Position numbers and translations under genes: made by a program. The notes under the pieces were generated by a model. That model was not told the DNA's origin. It was given only the letters and a program-made list of their open reading frames with translations, and made no database searches. From Streptomyces sporangiiformans (GTDB lineage: Bacteria > Actinomycetota > Actinomycetes > Streptomycetales > Streptomycetaceae), in the NCBI RefSeq assembly GCF_005768555.2, contig NZ_VCHX02000346.1:1-49213 (forward strand): a DNA stretch of 49,213 nt, in the 5' to 3' direction. Below, piece after piece: positions 17,170 through 27,304 of this stretch. How positions within the stretch are numbered: the first letter of the stretch is position 1; each line of letters begins with the position of its first letter.

Positions 17170-18465
17170 GTGGCAGCGGCCGATCCAACCCACCCCGAAG
17201 ACTCCTTCCGCGCGACCCACCGGGCCGTGGAAGCGGTCTGGCGAATCGAGTCGGCCCGGCTGATCGCGGGCCTCGCCCGGCTCGTACGCGACGTCGGTCT
17301 GGCCGAAGAGCTCGCGCAGGACGCCTTCGTCGTCGCGCTCGAGCAATGGCCGAGAACCGGCATCCCCGATGACCCGGGCCCGTGGCTGATGGCGACCGCC
17401 AAGCATCGCGCGATCGACCTGCTGCGGCGCCAGGAGCGGTACGCCACCAAGCTCGGCCTGCTCGGCCGCGATGCGGAGGTCCGGCAGGAGCACGCGGAGG
17501 CGGAGCTGGACGCGGCTCTCGACGACCACATCGGCGACGATCTGCTCCGCCTGATGTTCACGGCGGCCCACCCGGTCCTGTCCACCGAGGCGAAGACGGC
17601 GCTGACCCTCCGGCTGCTGGGCGGACTGACCACCGGGGAGATCGCGAGGGCCTTCCTCATCCCGGAACCCACCGCCGCCCAGCGCATCGTGCGGGCCAAA
17701 CGCACGCTGGCCGACGCCGGCGTCCAGTTCGAGATGCCCACTCCGGATGAGACGGCCGACCGGCTGTCCTCGGTCCTGGGGGTCATCTACCTGATCTTCA
17801 ACGAGGGCTACTCCGCGTCGGGCGGCGAGGACTGGGTGCGCCCCGAACTGTGCCAGGAGGCGCTGCGGCTCGGCCGCATCCTGGTGACTCTGCTCCCGAA
17901 CGAGGCAGAGGTGCACGGCTTGGTGGCCCTCATGGAGCTGCACGCCTCCCGCCTGCCGGCCCGCACCGACACCTCCGGGCAGCCCGTACTCCTGCTCGAT
18001 CAGGACCGCCGGCTGTGGGACCGGCTCCTCATCCGCCGCGGCCTCGATGCCCTCGACCATGCCGAGTCGCTGGGCGGCGGCCCCTACACACTGCAGGCCG
18101 CGATCGCCGCCTGCCATGCCCGGGGCCACTCCGCGGAAGAGACCGACTGGCCGCGCATCGCCGCTCTGTACGAGGTACTTGCCTACATCCAGCCGTCTCC
18201 CGTGATCCTGCTCAACCGGGCCGTCGCGGTGGGCATGGCGGACGGCCCGGAACGGGGCCTCGCCCTCGTCGACGAGCTGACCGGGGAGCGGGCACTCAAG
18301 AGCTATCCACAACTCCCTGCGGTACGTGGAGACTTGCTGGCCCGGATGGGCCGACATGACGAGGCGCGAGCGGAGTTCACCCGAGCCGCAGAGCTCACGC
18401 ACAACAAGGCCGAGCGCACCCTCTTCCTCACCCGCGCGAACACCCCCGGCCGACAGCCGGAATAG
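17170..18465 (+). CDS. ECF42-group RNA polymerase sigma factor with C-terminal TPR-like extension
   Basis: Directs RNA polymerase to a small set of promoters. The 431-residue product is over twice the length of a minimal ECF sigma. Region 2 (RLVRDVGLAEELAQDAFVVALEQWPRTGIPDDPGPWLMATAKHRAIDLLRR) and region 4 (EAKTALTLRLLGGLTTGEIARAFLIPEPTAAQRIVRAKRTL) occupy the first 185 residues. The long C-terminal helical extension (VLGVIYLIFNEGYSASGG to the end) is the TPR-like part known to be needed for activity in this group. No anti-sigma gene is present, as expected for ECF42. GTG 17170 is the start. Confidence 0.92.
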   Translation: MAAADPTHPEDSFRATHRAVEAVWRIESARLIAGLARLVRDVGLAEELAQDAFVVALEQWPRTGIPDDPGPWLMATAKHRAIDLLRRQERYATKLGLLGRDAEVRQEHAEAELDAALDDHIGDDLLRLMFTAAHPVLSTEAKTALTLRLLGGLTTGEIARAFLIPEPTAAQRIVRAKRTLADAGVQFEMPTPDETADRLSSVLGVIYLIFNEGYSASGGEDWVRPELCQEALRLGRILVTLLPNEAEVHGLVALMELHASRLPARTDTSGQPVLLLDQDRRLWDRLLIRRGLDALDHAESLGGGPYTLQAAIAACHARGHSAEETDWPRIAALYEVLAYIQPSPVILLNRAVAVGMADGPERGLALVDELTGERALKSYPQLPAVRGDLLARMGRHDEARAEFTRAAELTHNKAERTLFLTRANTPGRQPE

Positions 18466-18502
18466 AGCCCGGCCGACATGTCCGCGCGGGAGCCGGGCAC
18501 TC

Positions 18503-18522
18503 ACCCGCAATCGATTGCGGGT
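18503..18522. terminator. Perfect 20-base palindrome between convergent genes
   Basis: Positions 18503-18522 (ACCCGCAATCGATTGCGGGT) are a perfect palindrome, 37 bases past the sigma gene stop and 19 before the stop of the convergent HTH gene. A second stem, CCCGGC with GCCGGG, flanks 18470-18497. Most likely a two-way terminator; a protein-binding site is the alternative. Confidence 0.5.
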
Positions 18523-18541
18523 CCGGCACGCATGGCCCCGG

Positions 18542-18871
18542 TCACCCGACCTTGCGCAGTTCGCCGTCGTCAAAGACCGCAACCATGACCAGACTCCCGC
18601 CCAGCGCCTCGATGTACCGGGCCACGACGTCCGTTCCGGAGACCTGCCCGCTCTCGATCTGGGAGACACGGCCCTTGCTCGCGCCCATGCGTTCAGCCAC
18701 CTGCGCCTGGGTGTAGCCACGTTCCTGGCGCATGTCGACCAGCCGCCATGCACGGGCCTCGGCGAGCATGCGCTGAGCACCCTCCAAGAATGCGTCCCGC
18801 CCTCCCGCCAGCTCCTCGGCCCGCTCACTGGTGCGAACGGCAGGACCGAGCCGTGAGAAGGACGTGTTCAA
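18542..18871 (-). CDS. Orphan XRE-type HTH protein, antitoxin-like
   Basis: A 109-residue DNA-binding protein with a central helix-turn-helix at about residues 48-88 (DMRQERGYTQAQVAERMGASKGRVSQIESGQ), followed by ARYIEALGGSLVMVAVFDDGELRKVG. That C-terminal pattern is common among HigA-like antitoxins and small phage regulators. No toxin gene lies next to it on either side, so it is an orphan or solitary regulator. The TTG at 18871 is the first possible start; a start further inside the frame is possible. The nearby DNA has the look of an accessory insertion. Confidence 0.75.
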   Translation of the reverse strand: MNTSFSRLGPAVRTSERAEELAGGRDAFLEGAQRMLAEARAWRLVDMRQERGYTQAQVAERMGASKGRVSQIESGQVSGTDVVARYIEALGGSLVMVAVFDDGELRKVG

Positions 18872-19164
18872 GTGCGTATCGAAGGAGGCCGCGAAGCTCT
18901 ACCCGAACCAGCCCGTCATCGTCAGCTGACTGCTTTTCCAGCCTACGAGGGGTGAGCTATTACGGCGTAACAGCTCACCCCTCGTACGTTTTCGGGCAAC
19001 CTCAAGCCTCTCCCCCGAGGCCGCCTGGCATCTGATGCACCCCATGCGGTCGTCCCGATCCGCTCCGGACTCTGACGTCACGGCCGACAACGGCCAGGCA
19101 GCCAAGCCCACGTCAGTAGGGTGCAGTCTTCCTTCCCTGTCGCGGTGAGGCGTGAGGTGGCGAC
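18872..19164. other. Intergenic region around a 43-base palindrome
   Basis: About 290 bases between the HTH gene and the metzincin-like gene. On the plus strand, 18864-18929 reads VFKCVSKEAAKLYPNQPVIVS then a stop, which looks protein-like and is followed at once by the palindrome and TTTT; it may be the last piece of a lost gene. The rest (18987-19164) shows no gene; a GAGGTGG ribosome site for the next gene is at its end. Confidence 0.4.
18944..18986 (+). terminator. 43-base near-perfect palindrome, probable terminator
   Basis: A perfect 15-base inverted repeat (18944-18958 TACGAGGGGTGAGCT and 18972-18986) encloses a 13-base centre that is itself an inverted repeat (TTACG, G, CGTAA). Only one A/C mismatch breaks the full 43-base symmetry. 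A TTTT run follows two bases after the end on the plus strand. It is probably a strong terminator; a remnant of a mobile palindromic element is also possible. Confidence 0.65.
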
Positions 19165-21171
19165 ATGCCGTCAGAACCTGGCGAGATCACGATCAATAGT
19201 CCGAAGTCAGGCACCCTGGTGGTCACAGGCGAGTCGCTGCCGGTGGCTGGACACACGATCCCTGGCCAGTTGATCAAGCCGAACGGCACCTTCGTGGCCG
19301 AGCAACCACCCAGTTCGGTCCGTGTCCGCGTCGACGACGGTGCCGAGCGGACGGCCACCAGGAGCCACCCCACCTGGAAGAGGTGGGAGACCGGTATTCA
19401 GCTCACCTCCCCGGGCACACACACCATCACGGCAACGGCCTGGCATCCTCAATGGGCTGTAGAGGCCACCACCCAAGTGACAGCAGTGGCCCGCCGCATA
19501 GGGATTGTCGGCGTCGAGCGAACGCAGGCGACGCAGTTCTTCCACATCAACGGCCAAGGCACCAGCACCGCCCAGGACAACTCCGTCCCTCTCGTGGAGG
19601 GCAAACCCCTGGTGCTCCGGGTGTACGTGAACAGCGCCTCCGGGACGCCTCCCCTCACCCGGGTCTCCGGTGAGTTGGTTCTGGACGGCACTGTGCTCGC
19701 TCCGAGCAATACGGCGAGGGCTCTGCCCGGACCGGACATCAGCCGCGGCGCATCCGGGGACTCCCTCAACTTCTGGATATCGCCGACCCTTTGCTCAGGG
19801 ACGAAGACCTGCCGAGTTCGCGTCTTCGATCCGGCGCATCAAGGCGTCGTGGGATTCGAGGACGAGACCACGTTCACGCTCACCTTCACCGCGGTCCCCC
19901 GGCCGCGGGTTCACGCCGTGCTGCTGCACTACACCGGGCTCGGCCTCGACATCCCCGCCCCCACAGACGCGGACGTCGCCGACACCCTCAGCAAAGTCGT
20001 CCGCATGTATCCGATTTCCGGCTTCAACTACACCGGCTTCACCGTGCACAACTTCGCCGGCAACCTCACCCTGGCCACCGGTGGCGGCTGCACGCAGGGC
20101 TGGAACGAGCTCATAGGCCGACTGTGGACTCTCCGCATGCTCAGCGGCACGACGGACGTCTACATGGGCCTGCTCCCCCATGGCGTGCCGAGTGCGGGCG
20201 TCATAGGTTGCGGCCTTGTCGGCGCAGCCGTCGGCTTCAACGGGGACGGCATCACCATGGCTCAGGAACTTGGCCACTCCTTCGACCGCGACCATGCCCC
20301 CTGCCCGGCCAACATCACCTCCAGGGACCCCGACTACCCCGATTATCCCGGTCTGCCGTTGGGAAGCATCGGAGAATTCGGCCTGGACACCGGAAGCTTC
20401 CAGGTCCACGACCCTGCCCTCACGTCCGACTTCATGAGCTGGTGCGAGCCGGCATGGGTATCGCCCTACACTTACATGGGGCTACGCACCACGTTCATCG
20501 GCACCCGGGCTGCCGTGCAGCCGACCCTGTCCGAGGGGCGCGCCTCCATGCGGGAGCAACTTGTGCTCAGCTTCCGGCTGCACCGCGACGGCACCGTGCA
20601 GCTCTTTCACGGCTTCCACTTGCCCGCAGGCGAAATGCAGCCCACGGGCGGTGAACCGTCCGACGTGACCTGTGAACTGCGCAACGCGAAGGGCCGGACG
20701 CTGTCGTCCGTACGGTGCCGACTCGGCCCTCACTCGTGGCTCGATGATGAGGACACAGACTTCCACGAGGTGCTGCCCTGGGACGAGACAGCGCATTCGC
20801 TGGTGTTCAGGCGCGGCCAGGACGAGGTGCACACTCATGTACTGGAACGGACTGCTCCCCGGGTCACGATCAGCGGACTCGTCCTCAGTGCCGGCGATCC
20901 CGGGACGGCCCGCCTGGAGTGGACCGCGGCAGCACCGCCCCGAACGGAACTGCGCCACGCGATCCGCTACAGCAACGACGGCGGCACCACCTGGCGTGGC
21001 ATCGCTGTGGACCTCTCCGGACAGAGCTACGACGTGGATCTGTCCACGCTGCCGGCCGGCGAGCGGTGCCACCTCCAGGTGGTGACGTCCTCCGGCATCC
21101 GGACCGCCACCGCTCAGACCGGCCCCTTCACGGTCCAGGCGAAGCCCCCTCACGCGCGGCACCGGCCATGA
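19165..21171 (+). CDS. Large metzincin-like protein with altered zinc motif (possible pseudoprotease)
   Basis: A 668-residue protein. Residues 1-115 look like an Ig-type beta domain (INSPKSGTLVVTGESLPVAG...SPGTHTITATAWHP). A central part resembles metallopeptidases of the metzincin clan: the helix ITMAQELGHSFDRDHAPC and, 50 residues on, a Met-turn-like FMSWCEPAWVSPYTY with Met424. The usual HExxHxxGxxH reads QELGHSFDRDH: Gln367 replaces the first zinc His, Asp374 the Gly, while Glu368, His371 and His377 remain. The C-terminus (RLEWTAAAPPRTELRHAIRYSNDGGTTW) is fibronectin-type. There is no signal peptide. Start ATG 19165 has GAGGTGG upstream. Whether it still cuts peptides is doubtful. Confidence 0.7.
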   Translation: MPSEPGEITINSPKSGTLVVTGESLPVAGHTIPGQLIKPNGTFVAEQPPSSVRVRVDDGAERTATRSHPTWKRWETGIQLTSPGTHTITATAWHPQWAVEATTQVTAVARRIGIVGVERTQATQFFHINGQGTSTAQDNSVPLVEGKPLVLRVYVNSASGTPPLTRVSGELVLDGTVLAPSNTARALPGPDISRGASGDSLNFWISPTLCSGTKTCRVRVFDPAHQGVVGFEDETTFTLTFTAVPRPRVHAVLLHYTGLGLDIPAPTDADVADTLSKVVRMYPISGFNYTGFTVHNFAGNLTLATGGGCTQGWNELIGRLWTLRMLSGTTDVYMGLLPHGVPSAGVIGCGLVGAAVGFNGDGITMAQELGHSFDRDHAPCPANITSRDPDYPDYPGLPLGSIGEFGLDTGSFQVHDPALTSDFMSWCEPAWVSPYTYMGLRTTFIGTRAAVQPTLSEGRASMREQLVLSFRLHRDGTVQLFHGFHLPAGEMQPTGGEPSDVTCELRNAKGRTLSSVRCRLGPHSWLDDEDTDFHEVLPWDETAHSLVFRRGQDEVHTHVLERTAPRVTISGLVLSAGDPGTARLEWTAAAPPRTELRHAIRYSNDGGTTWRGIAVDLSGQSYDVDLSTLPAGERCHLQVVTSSGIRTATAQTGPFTVQAKPPHARHRP

Positions 21172-21265
21172 AACTGCCCGGCCGCCGGCAGCATTGAGGT
21201 CAGGCCCACCAACGAGGCATAGTGCAGATCCGTGCAGAGTGTTGTCGAGGTCGGAGCAGTTGAGA

Positions 21266-21300
21266 GAAGTGATTCCCCTCGGCTGAAGCCGAGCGTCCCC
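21266..21300. other. Solo hairpin resembling an IS200/IS605 right end
   Basis: A 7-base stem CTCGGCT (21278-21284) and AGCCGAG (21287-21293) lies in GATTCCCCTCGGCTGAAGCC. From memory, hairpins with this sequence style close many IS200/IS605 and TnpB elements. No transposase gene is near, so at most this is a leftover end. The remaining bases of the 143-base gap show nothing else. Confidence 0.3.
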
Positions 21301-21314
21301 TCGCTGGATCCCTG

Positions 21315-21986
21315 ATGGGGACCGACATCCACGGCTACGTCGAGTGCCGCACCTGGGGGCCCGGGCTCGCGCCCGGCGAGAGTGCCTGGCAGTCCGCCAT
21401 CTCCCTGTCGGTGCTGAGGACGACCAGGGACTACCCGGCCTTCGACTGCCTCTTCGGGGTGCGGAGTTGGGGGCATTGGGAGCCGATCGCCGCGGATCGC
21501 GGGCTTCCGGCCGATGCCGCCGCCCGCACCGTGGCCGAGCTGGAACGCTGGGATGGCACGGCCTTCGGCGTCACCTGGCTCGGCTGGGACGAAGTCCTCG
21601 CCATCGACTGGGACGAACCCGCGCTCCCGCGTGCGACCGACATCGCCCGGTACCGGCGGCTGCCCGATCAGCGGCTCCAGCTCGTCCACCGGTCGGTGTG
21701 GAGCCGTGGGTTCGCCCGGGCCAGTGGTGTCGACACGCTGACGACCGACCCAGGCCGGATCGGCGAGCTCTGGGACGAGGGAACCGAATGGCACGTCGGC
21801 GACACCGTCTTCCGGGCCGAGCGGGCGCGCCGCCGGGACGCCGTACCACCACCTGCGGGCGGAGGCGGCAGAGACAGCGACAGCGACAGCGACAGTTCAT
21901 GGGAGCCGGTGTGGAGCGTCATGCGCACCCTCGCCGGCGTGCACGGCGAGCGAAACGTGCGCCTTGTCGTGTGGTTCGACCAGTAG
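21315..21986 (+). CDS. Hypothetical protein with MGTDIHGYVE start
   Basis: A 223-residue soluble protein with no recognised catalytic motif. The N-terminus MGTDIHGYVECR and phrases such as WQSAISLSVLRTTRDYPAFDCLFGVRSWGHWEPIAADRGLP resemble a hypothetical family seen in streptomycetes and phages. The protein is Trp-rich, with a Gly/Asp-Ser repeat linker (GGGGRDSDSDSDSS) near the C-terminus and a final conserved-looking VMRTLAGVHGERNVRLVVWFDQ. It stands six bases from the end of the convergent phosphatase-like gene. Function unknown. Confidence 0.75.
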   Translation: MGTDIHGYVECRTWGPGLAPGESAWQSAISLSVLRTTRDYPAFDCLFGVRSWGHWEPIAADRGLPADAAARTVAELERWDGTAFGVTWLGWDEVLAIDWDEPALPRATDIARYRRLPDQRLQLVHRSVWSRGFARASGVDTLTTDPGRIGELWDEGTEWHVGDTVFRAERARRRDAVPPPAGGGGRDSDSDSDSSWEPVWSVMRTLAGVHGERNVRLVVWFDQ

Positions 21987-21992
21987 CCGCGC

Positions 21993-22466
21993 TCACTGCG
22001 CGAACCCGCGCACATACCTCCGCTGCCACGGCGTCTCCACCGCGTGGCGGTCGTAGTTCCGGCGTACGAAGTCCACCGCCTCATCGGGCGGTACGCCGTC
22101 CAGGACCGCAAGGCACGCCAGGGCCGTTCCCGTACGTCCGCGGCCGCCCCCGCAGGCGATCTCGACGCGTTCACCGGCGGTCGCGGCCCGGTTCCACGCC
22201 TCGGTCAGCACCTCGCGGGCGTGCGCGCGGTCGCGGGGCAGCCAGAAGTCCGGCCAGCGGATCCAGCGGGTCTCCCACGGGACTTCCGGTGGTTGTCCGC
22301 CGAGCAGATGGACGGCGTACGTCGGAGTCGGGGCCGAAGCGGCGAGCGGTCGCCGCAAGCCCCTCCCCCGCACCAGCCGCCCGGACGGCAGCCGCAGTAC
22401 GCCGGCCGTGTCCTCGTCCCAGGTGCCGTTCCCCCCGGAACCGCCCGCGCCGTTCTCGCTCACCAA
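21993..22466 (-). CDS. Protein-tyrosine-phosphatase-like protein
   Basis: A 157-residue protein with the CX5R phosphatase loop ACGGGRGRTGTALACLAVL; the usual His before the Cys is Ala. The following helix (GVPPDEAVDFVRRNYDRHAVETPWQRRYVRGF) is typical of small dual-specificity phosphatases. An upstream Asp-containing stretch, WPDFWLPRDRAHAREVLTEAW, is where the general acid loop is expected. It would remove phosphate from tyrosine or serine of an unknown partner. The N-terminal 20 residues are Gly-rich. Single gene, divergent from the ABC operon. Confidence 0.8.
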   Translation of the reverse strand: MVSENGAGGSGGNGTWDEDTAGVLRLPSGRLVRGRGLRRPLAASAPTPTYAVHLLGGQPPEVPWETRWIRWPDFWLPRDRAHAREVLTEAWNRAATAGERVEIACGGGRGRTGTALACLAVLDGVPPDEAVDFVRRNYDRHAVETPWQRRYVRGFAQ

Positions 22467-22594
22467 GCCTCCTCGATTCCCCGGCCGCCCACCCGTCGCA
22501 CGGCAATGACAACGCCACTCTGCCGTATCAACTCCCTTGGCTTAAAACGACATTGGTTGCACCTCTGGCAGAAGCGGCATTCGTGCGCGATCCC

Positions 22595-22651
22595 TTGACC
22601 ACCCCCACACCCCCTCTTATGGTCACGCTGCCACCTATGACGTAGGACGTC
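22595..22651 (+). promoter_or_regulatory. Promoter and possible operator of the ABC transporter operon
   Basis: TTGACC (22595-22600), a 17-base spacer, then TATGGT (22618-22623), a good sigma-70-like promoter. Fifteen bases downstream of the -10 is a perfect inverted repeat GACGT-AGG-ACGTC (22639-22651), well placed for a repressor to block transcription. No regulator gene adjoins the operon, so its binder is unknown. Confidence 0.55.
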
Positions 22652-22687
22652 GTATCTCCCACTCCTCGTTGGATCGTTGGAGGAACC

Positions 22688-24316
22688 GTGCGCGACGCGA
22701 CCACCGCACCGGCCCCGCACCGCCGGTCGTTCCTGAAGTACTCCGGCGCGCTGGGCGCCTCCGCCGCGATCAGCGCGACGCTCTCCGCCTGTTCGTCGGG
22801 CCCGGAGTCCACCAACGAGACGGGAGGCGGCGGCGAGGGCGCGAACCGGACGCTCACGGCGGTGATCGGCTACGGCAACGACCAGAGCTGGGACCCGCTG
22901 ATCACGGCCTCGGCCTTCTCGATGGCCGCCAATCACCACATCTACGAGGGGTTACTGGACACCGATCCGATCAGCCGTGAGCCGTACGCCGCTCTCGCGA
23001 CCGAGGTTCCGCCGGATCTCCAGGCGACCACTTGGAAGTTCACACTGCGGGAGGGCGCGAAGTGGCACGACGGGCAGCCCGTCACCGCCGACGACGTGGT
23101 CTTCACGTACGAGCGCGTCCTGGACCCCAAGACGGCCACACTCGCCAAGAACTTCTTCGCGTCCTGGCTGAAGGAGGTGAGGAAGGTCGACGAGCGGTCG
23201 GTGGAGCTTGTGCTCAAGTTCCCCTTCCCGGACGGGGTTCAGCGGCTGACGCTCGCCAAGATCATGCCGAAGCACGTCTTCGCGAAGGCGGGCGCGCTGG
23301 ATGACGCGACGAAGGGGAAGGCGGTGGGCTCGGGGCCGTACCGGCAGACCGCGCACCACCCGAAGTCCAACACCTCGTTCGAGGCCTTCGCCGACTACAA
23401 CGGTCCGCGCAAGGCCGCCTTCCGGAAGATGAACTGGTTGTCGATCGTGGACGCCGCGCCACGCGTCGCGAAGATATCGGGTGCGAGTGCCGGCGCGCAG
23501 TTGGCCGACAACATCCCGTACGCCAACATCTCCCAGCTGAAAAAGGGCGGGATGAAGGTCGAGGGCGGGGCCGGAATGAACCACCTCTTCCTGCTCTTCA
23601 ACACCGCCCGCAAGCCTTTCGACGATGTGCGGGTACGGCAGGCGCTGCATTACGCGATCGACACGGAGAAGATGATCCAGGCCGCGCTGCGTGGTCATGG
23701 GAAGCCGGCGACGTCGTTTCTCAACGAGGGAAATCCGACGTACCGGAAGGCGAAGACGGTCTACGACCACGACCCGGACCGGGCCCGCGATCTGCTGAAG
23801 GAGGCCGGGGTCAGCGGGCTGACGGTCAAGCTGATGGCGGTCAACGTGAGTTGGATCATGGACTGCCTGCCGACCATCAAGGCCTCTTGGGACGCCATCG
23901 GCGTCAAGACGACGCTCGAACCCCAGGAAACCGCCGCGCTCTTCACGAAGCTCGACCAGAAGCAGGATTTCCAGGTCGTCGCGGCGGCCTCGAATCCGAA
24001 CCAGTTCGGCCGCGACGCCGATCTGATCATGCATTACAACTACGGGCCCGACAACACCTGGATGCGGTATGCCCGTTGGATCGGCAGCTCCGTGGCGAAG
24101 GATCTCTTCAAGCGCATGGACGAGGCCACGCGGGAGCCGGACGCCGAGACGAAGAAGCGGATGACGCAGGAATACATCGACATCGTCGCGGAGAACGCCG
24201 TGATCTATCCGGTCGTCCACAACGAGCTCATGACCGCCTGGGACGCGCGGGAGATCACCGGAATCCGGCCGCAGCCGTATCCCGGAATCAATCTGCTCCA
24301 GGCCAAGTGGGCGTAG
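22688..24316 (+). CDS. Peptide-type ABC transporter substrate-binding lipoprotein (Tat-exported)
   Basis: Captures the substrate outside the cell; 542 residues, SBP family 5. The N-terminus combines a twin-arginine signal (RRSFLKYSG) with a lipobox (ATLSAC), so it is a Tat-exported lipoprotein. The body shows the family pattern SWDPLITASAFSMAANHHIYEGLLDTD, EGAKWHDGQPVTADDVVFTYERVLDP and VRQALHYAIDTEKMIQAAL. There is a TTA leucine codon at 22952-22954 (codon 89), which suggests bldA-dependent expression late in growth. GTG 22688 has a TTGGAGGA ribosome site. First gene of a five-gene operon with a DapA-family enzyme, so the ligand may not be a plain peptide. Confidence 0.92.
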   Translation: MRDATTAPAPHRRSFLKYSGALGASAAISATLSACSSGPESTNETGGGGEGANRTLTAVIGYGNDQSWDPLITASAFSMAANHHIYEGLLDTDPISREPYAALATEVPPDLQATTWKFTLREGAKWHDGQPVTADDVVFTYERVLDPKTATLAKNFFASWLKEVRKVDERSVELVLKFPFPDGVQRLTLAKIMPKHVFAKAGALDDATKGKAVGSGPYRQTAHHPKSNTSFEAFADYNGPRKAAFRKMNWLSIVDAAPRVAKISGASAGAQLADNIPYANISQLKKGGMKVEGGAGMNHLFLLFNTARKPFDDVRVRQALHYAIDTEKMIQAALRGHGKPATSFLNEGNPTYRKAKTVYDHDPDRARDLLKEAGVSGLTVKLMAVNVSWIMDCLPTIKASWDAIGVKTTLEPQETAALFTKLDQKQDFQVVAAASNPNQFGRDADLIMHYNYGPDNTWMRYARWIGSSVAKDLFKRMDEATREPDAETKKRMTQEYIDIVAENAVIYPVVHNELMTAWDAREITGIRPQPYPGINLLQAKWA

Positions 24317-24326
24317 GGAGACCTCG

Positions 24327-25285
24327 TTGGTCGCGATCGCCAGGATTCTGGCCCGCCGCCTCGCCCTGCTCGTACCGCTGATGCTCGGGATCGTCCTGTT
24401 CGTGTTCCTCGTGATGCGGTTCTCGGACAGCGACCCGGCTTCCGCGTACTTCCAGGGCGCGAACCCCACCGAGCAGCAGCTGCACGACTTCCGGGAGCGC
24501 AACGGGCTGCTCGACCCGCTCCCGGTGCGCTACGCCGACTTCGTCGGGGATCTGGTCCGGGGCGACATGGGCGTGAGCGCGCTGACCAGGGCGCCGGTCG
24601 TCGAGCAGGTGACCACCGCGCTGCCGCTCACCCTGCAGCTGACCTTCATGGGGCTCGGCATCGCGGTGGTGCTGGCCCTGGTCGGAGGGGTCACGGCCGC
24701 GATCTACCGGGACCGGCTGCCCGACCAGCTGATCAGGGTCGTCTCGCTGACCGGTGTCGCGGCGCCCGGCTTCTGGCTGGCGCTGCTGATGATCCAGTAC
24801 CTGGCGGTGGACCTCGGCTGGTTCCCGACCAGCGGTTACATCAACCCGGGTGACTCGTTCAGCGGCTGGCTGAAGACCATGACGCTGCCCGCGTTCGCAC
24901 TGTCGCTGCCGGTCGCCGCGCAGCTCACGCGGATCGTACGGACGGCCGTGGTCGAGGAGTTGGACCGGGACTACGTACGGACGGCCATCGGCAGCGGTCT
25001 GCCGCCGGTGGTCGTGGTCGGCCGGAACGTCCTGCGCAACGCGCTGATCAACCCGCTGACCGTACTGGGGCTGCGCGTCGGCTATCTGCTCGGCGGCGCG
25101 GTCGTCATCGAGACGATCTTCTCGCTGCCGGGGATGGGGAAGCTGATGATCGACGCCGTGAAGAACGGCGATCCGGCCGTCGTGCAGGGCGTCGTGCTGA
25201 CGACCGCCTTCGGGTTCGTGATCGTGAACCTTGTCCTCGACATCCTCCATCTGCTGGTCAACCCGCGCCTGAGGGGTGCCGAAGC

Positions 25286-25289
<4 letters not shown>
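24327..25289 (+). CDS. ABC transporter permease (DppB type)
   Basis: Membrane subunit, 320 residues, six predicted helices. It begins ILARRLALLVPLMLGIVLFVFLVMRFSDSDPA, as in DppB/OppB proteins, and carries the coupling loop EELDRDYVRTAIGSGLPPVVVVGRNVLRNALINPLTVLG that docks on the ATPase. The TTG start at 24327 has AGGGAG seven bases upstream and lies 10 bases past the binding-protein stop. It overlaps the next gene by four bases. Confidence 0.93.

Positions 25290-27300
<2,011 letters not shown>

Positions 27301-27304
<4 letters not shown>

Noticed and set aside
16711..18828. 705-residue minus-strand frame over the DGPF and sigma genes
   Set aside because: Shadow of two well-recognised plus-strand genes.
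18542..19111. Complete toxin-antitoxin operon around the HTH gene
   Set aside because: No toxin-sized frame with coding character was found upstream or downstream on the same strand.
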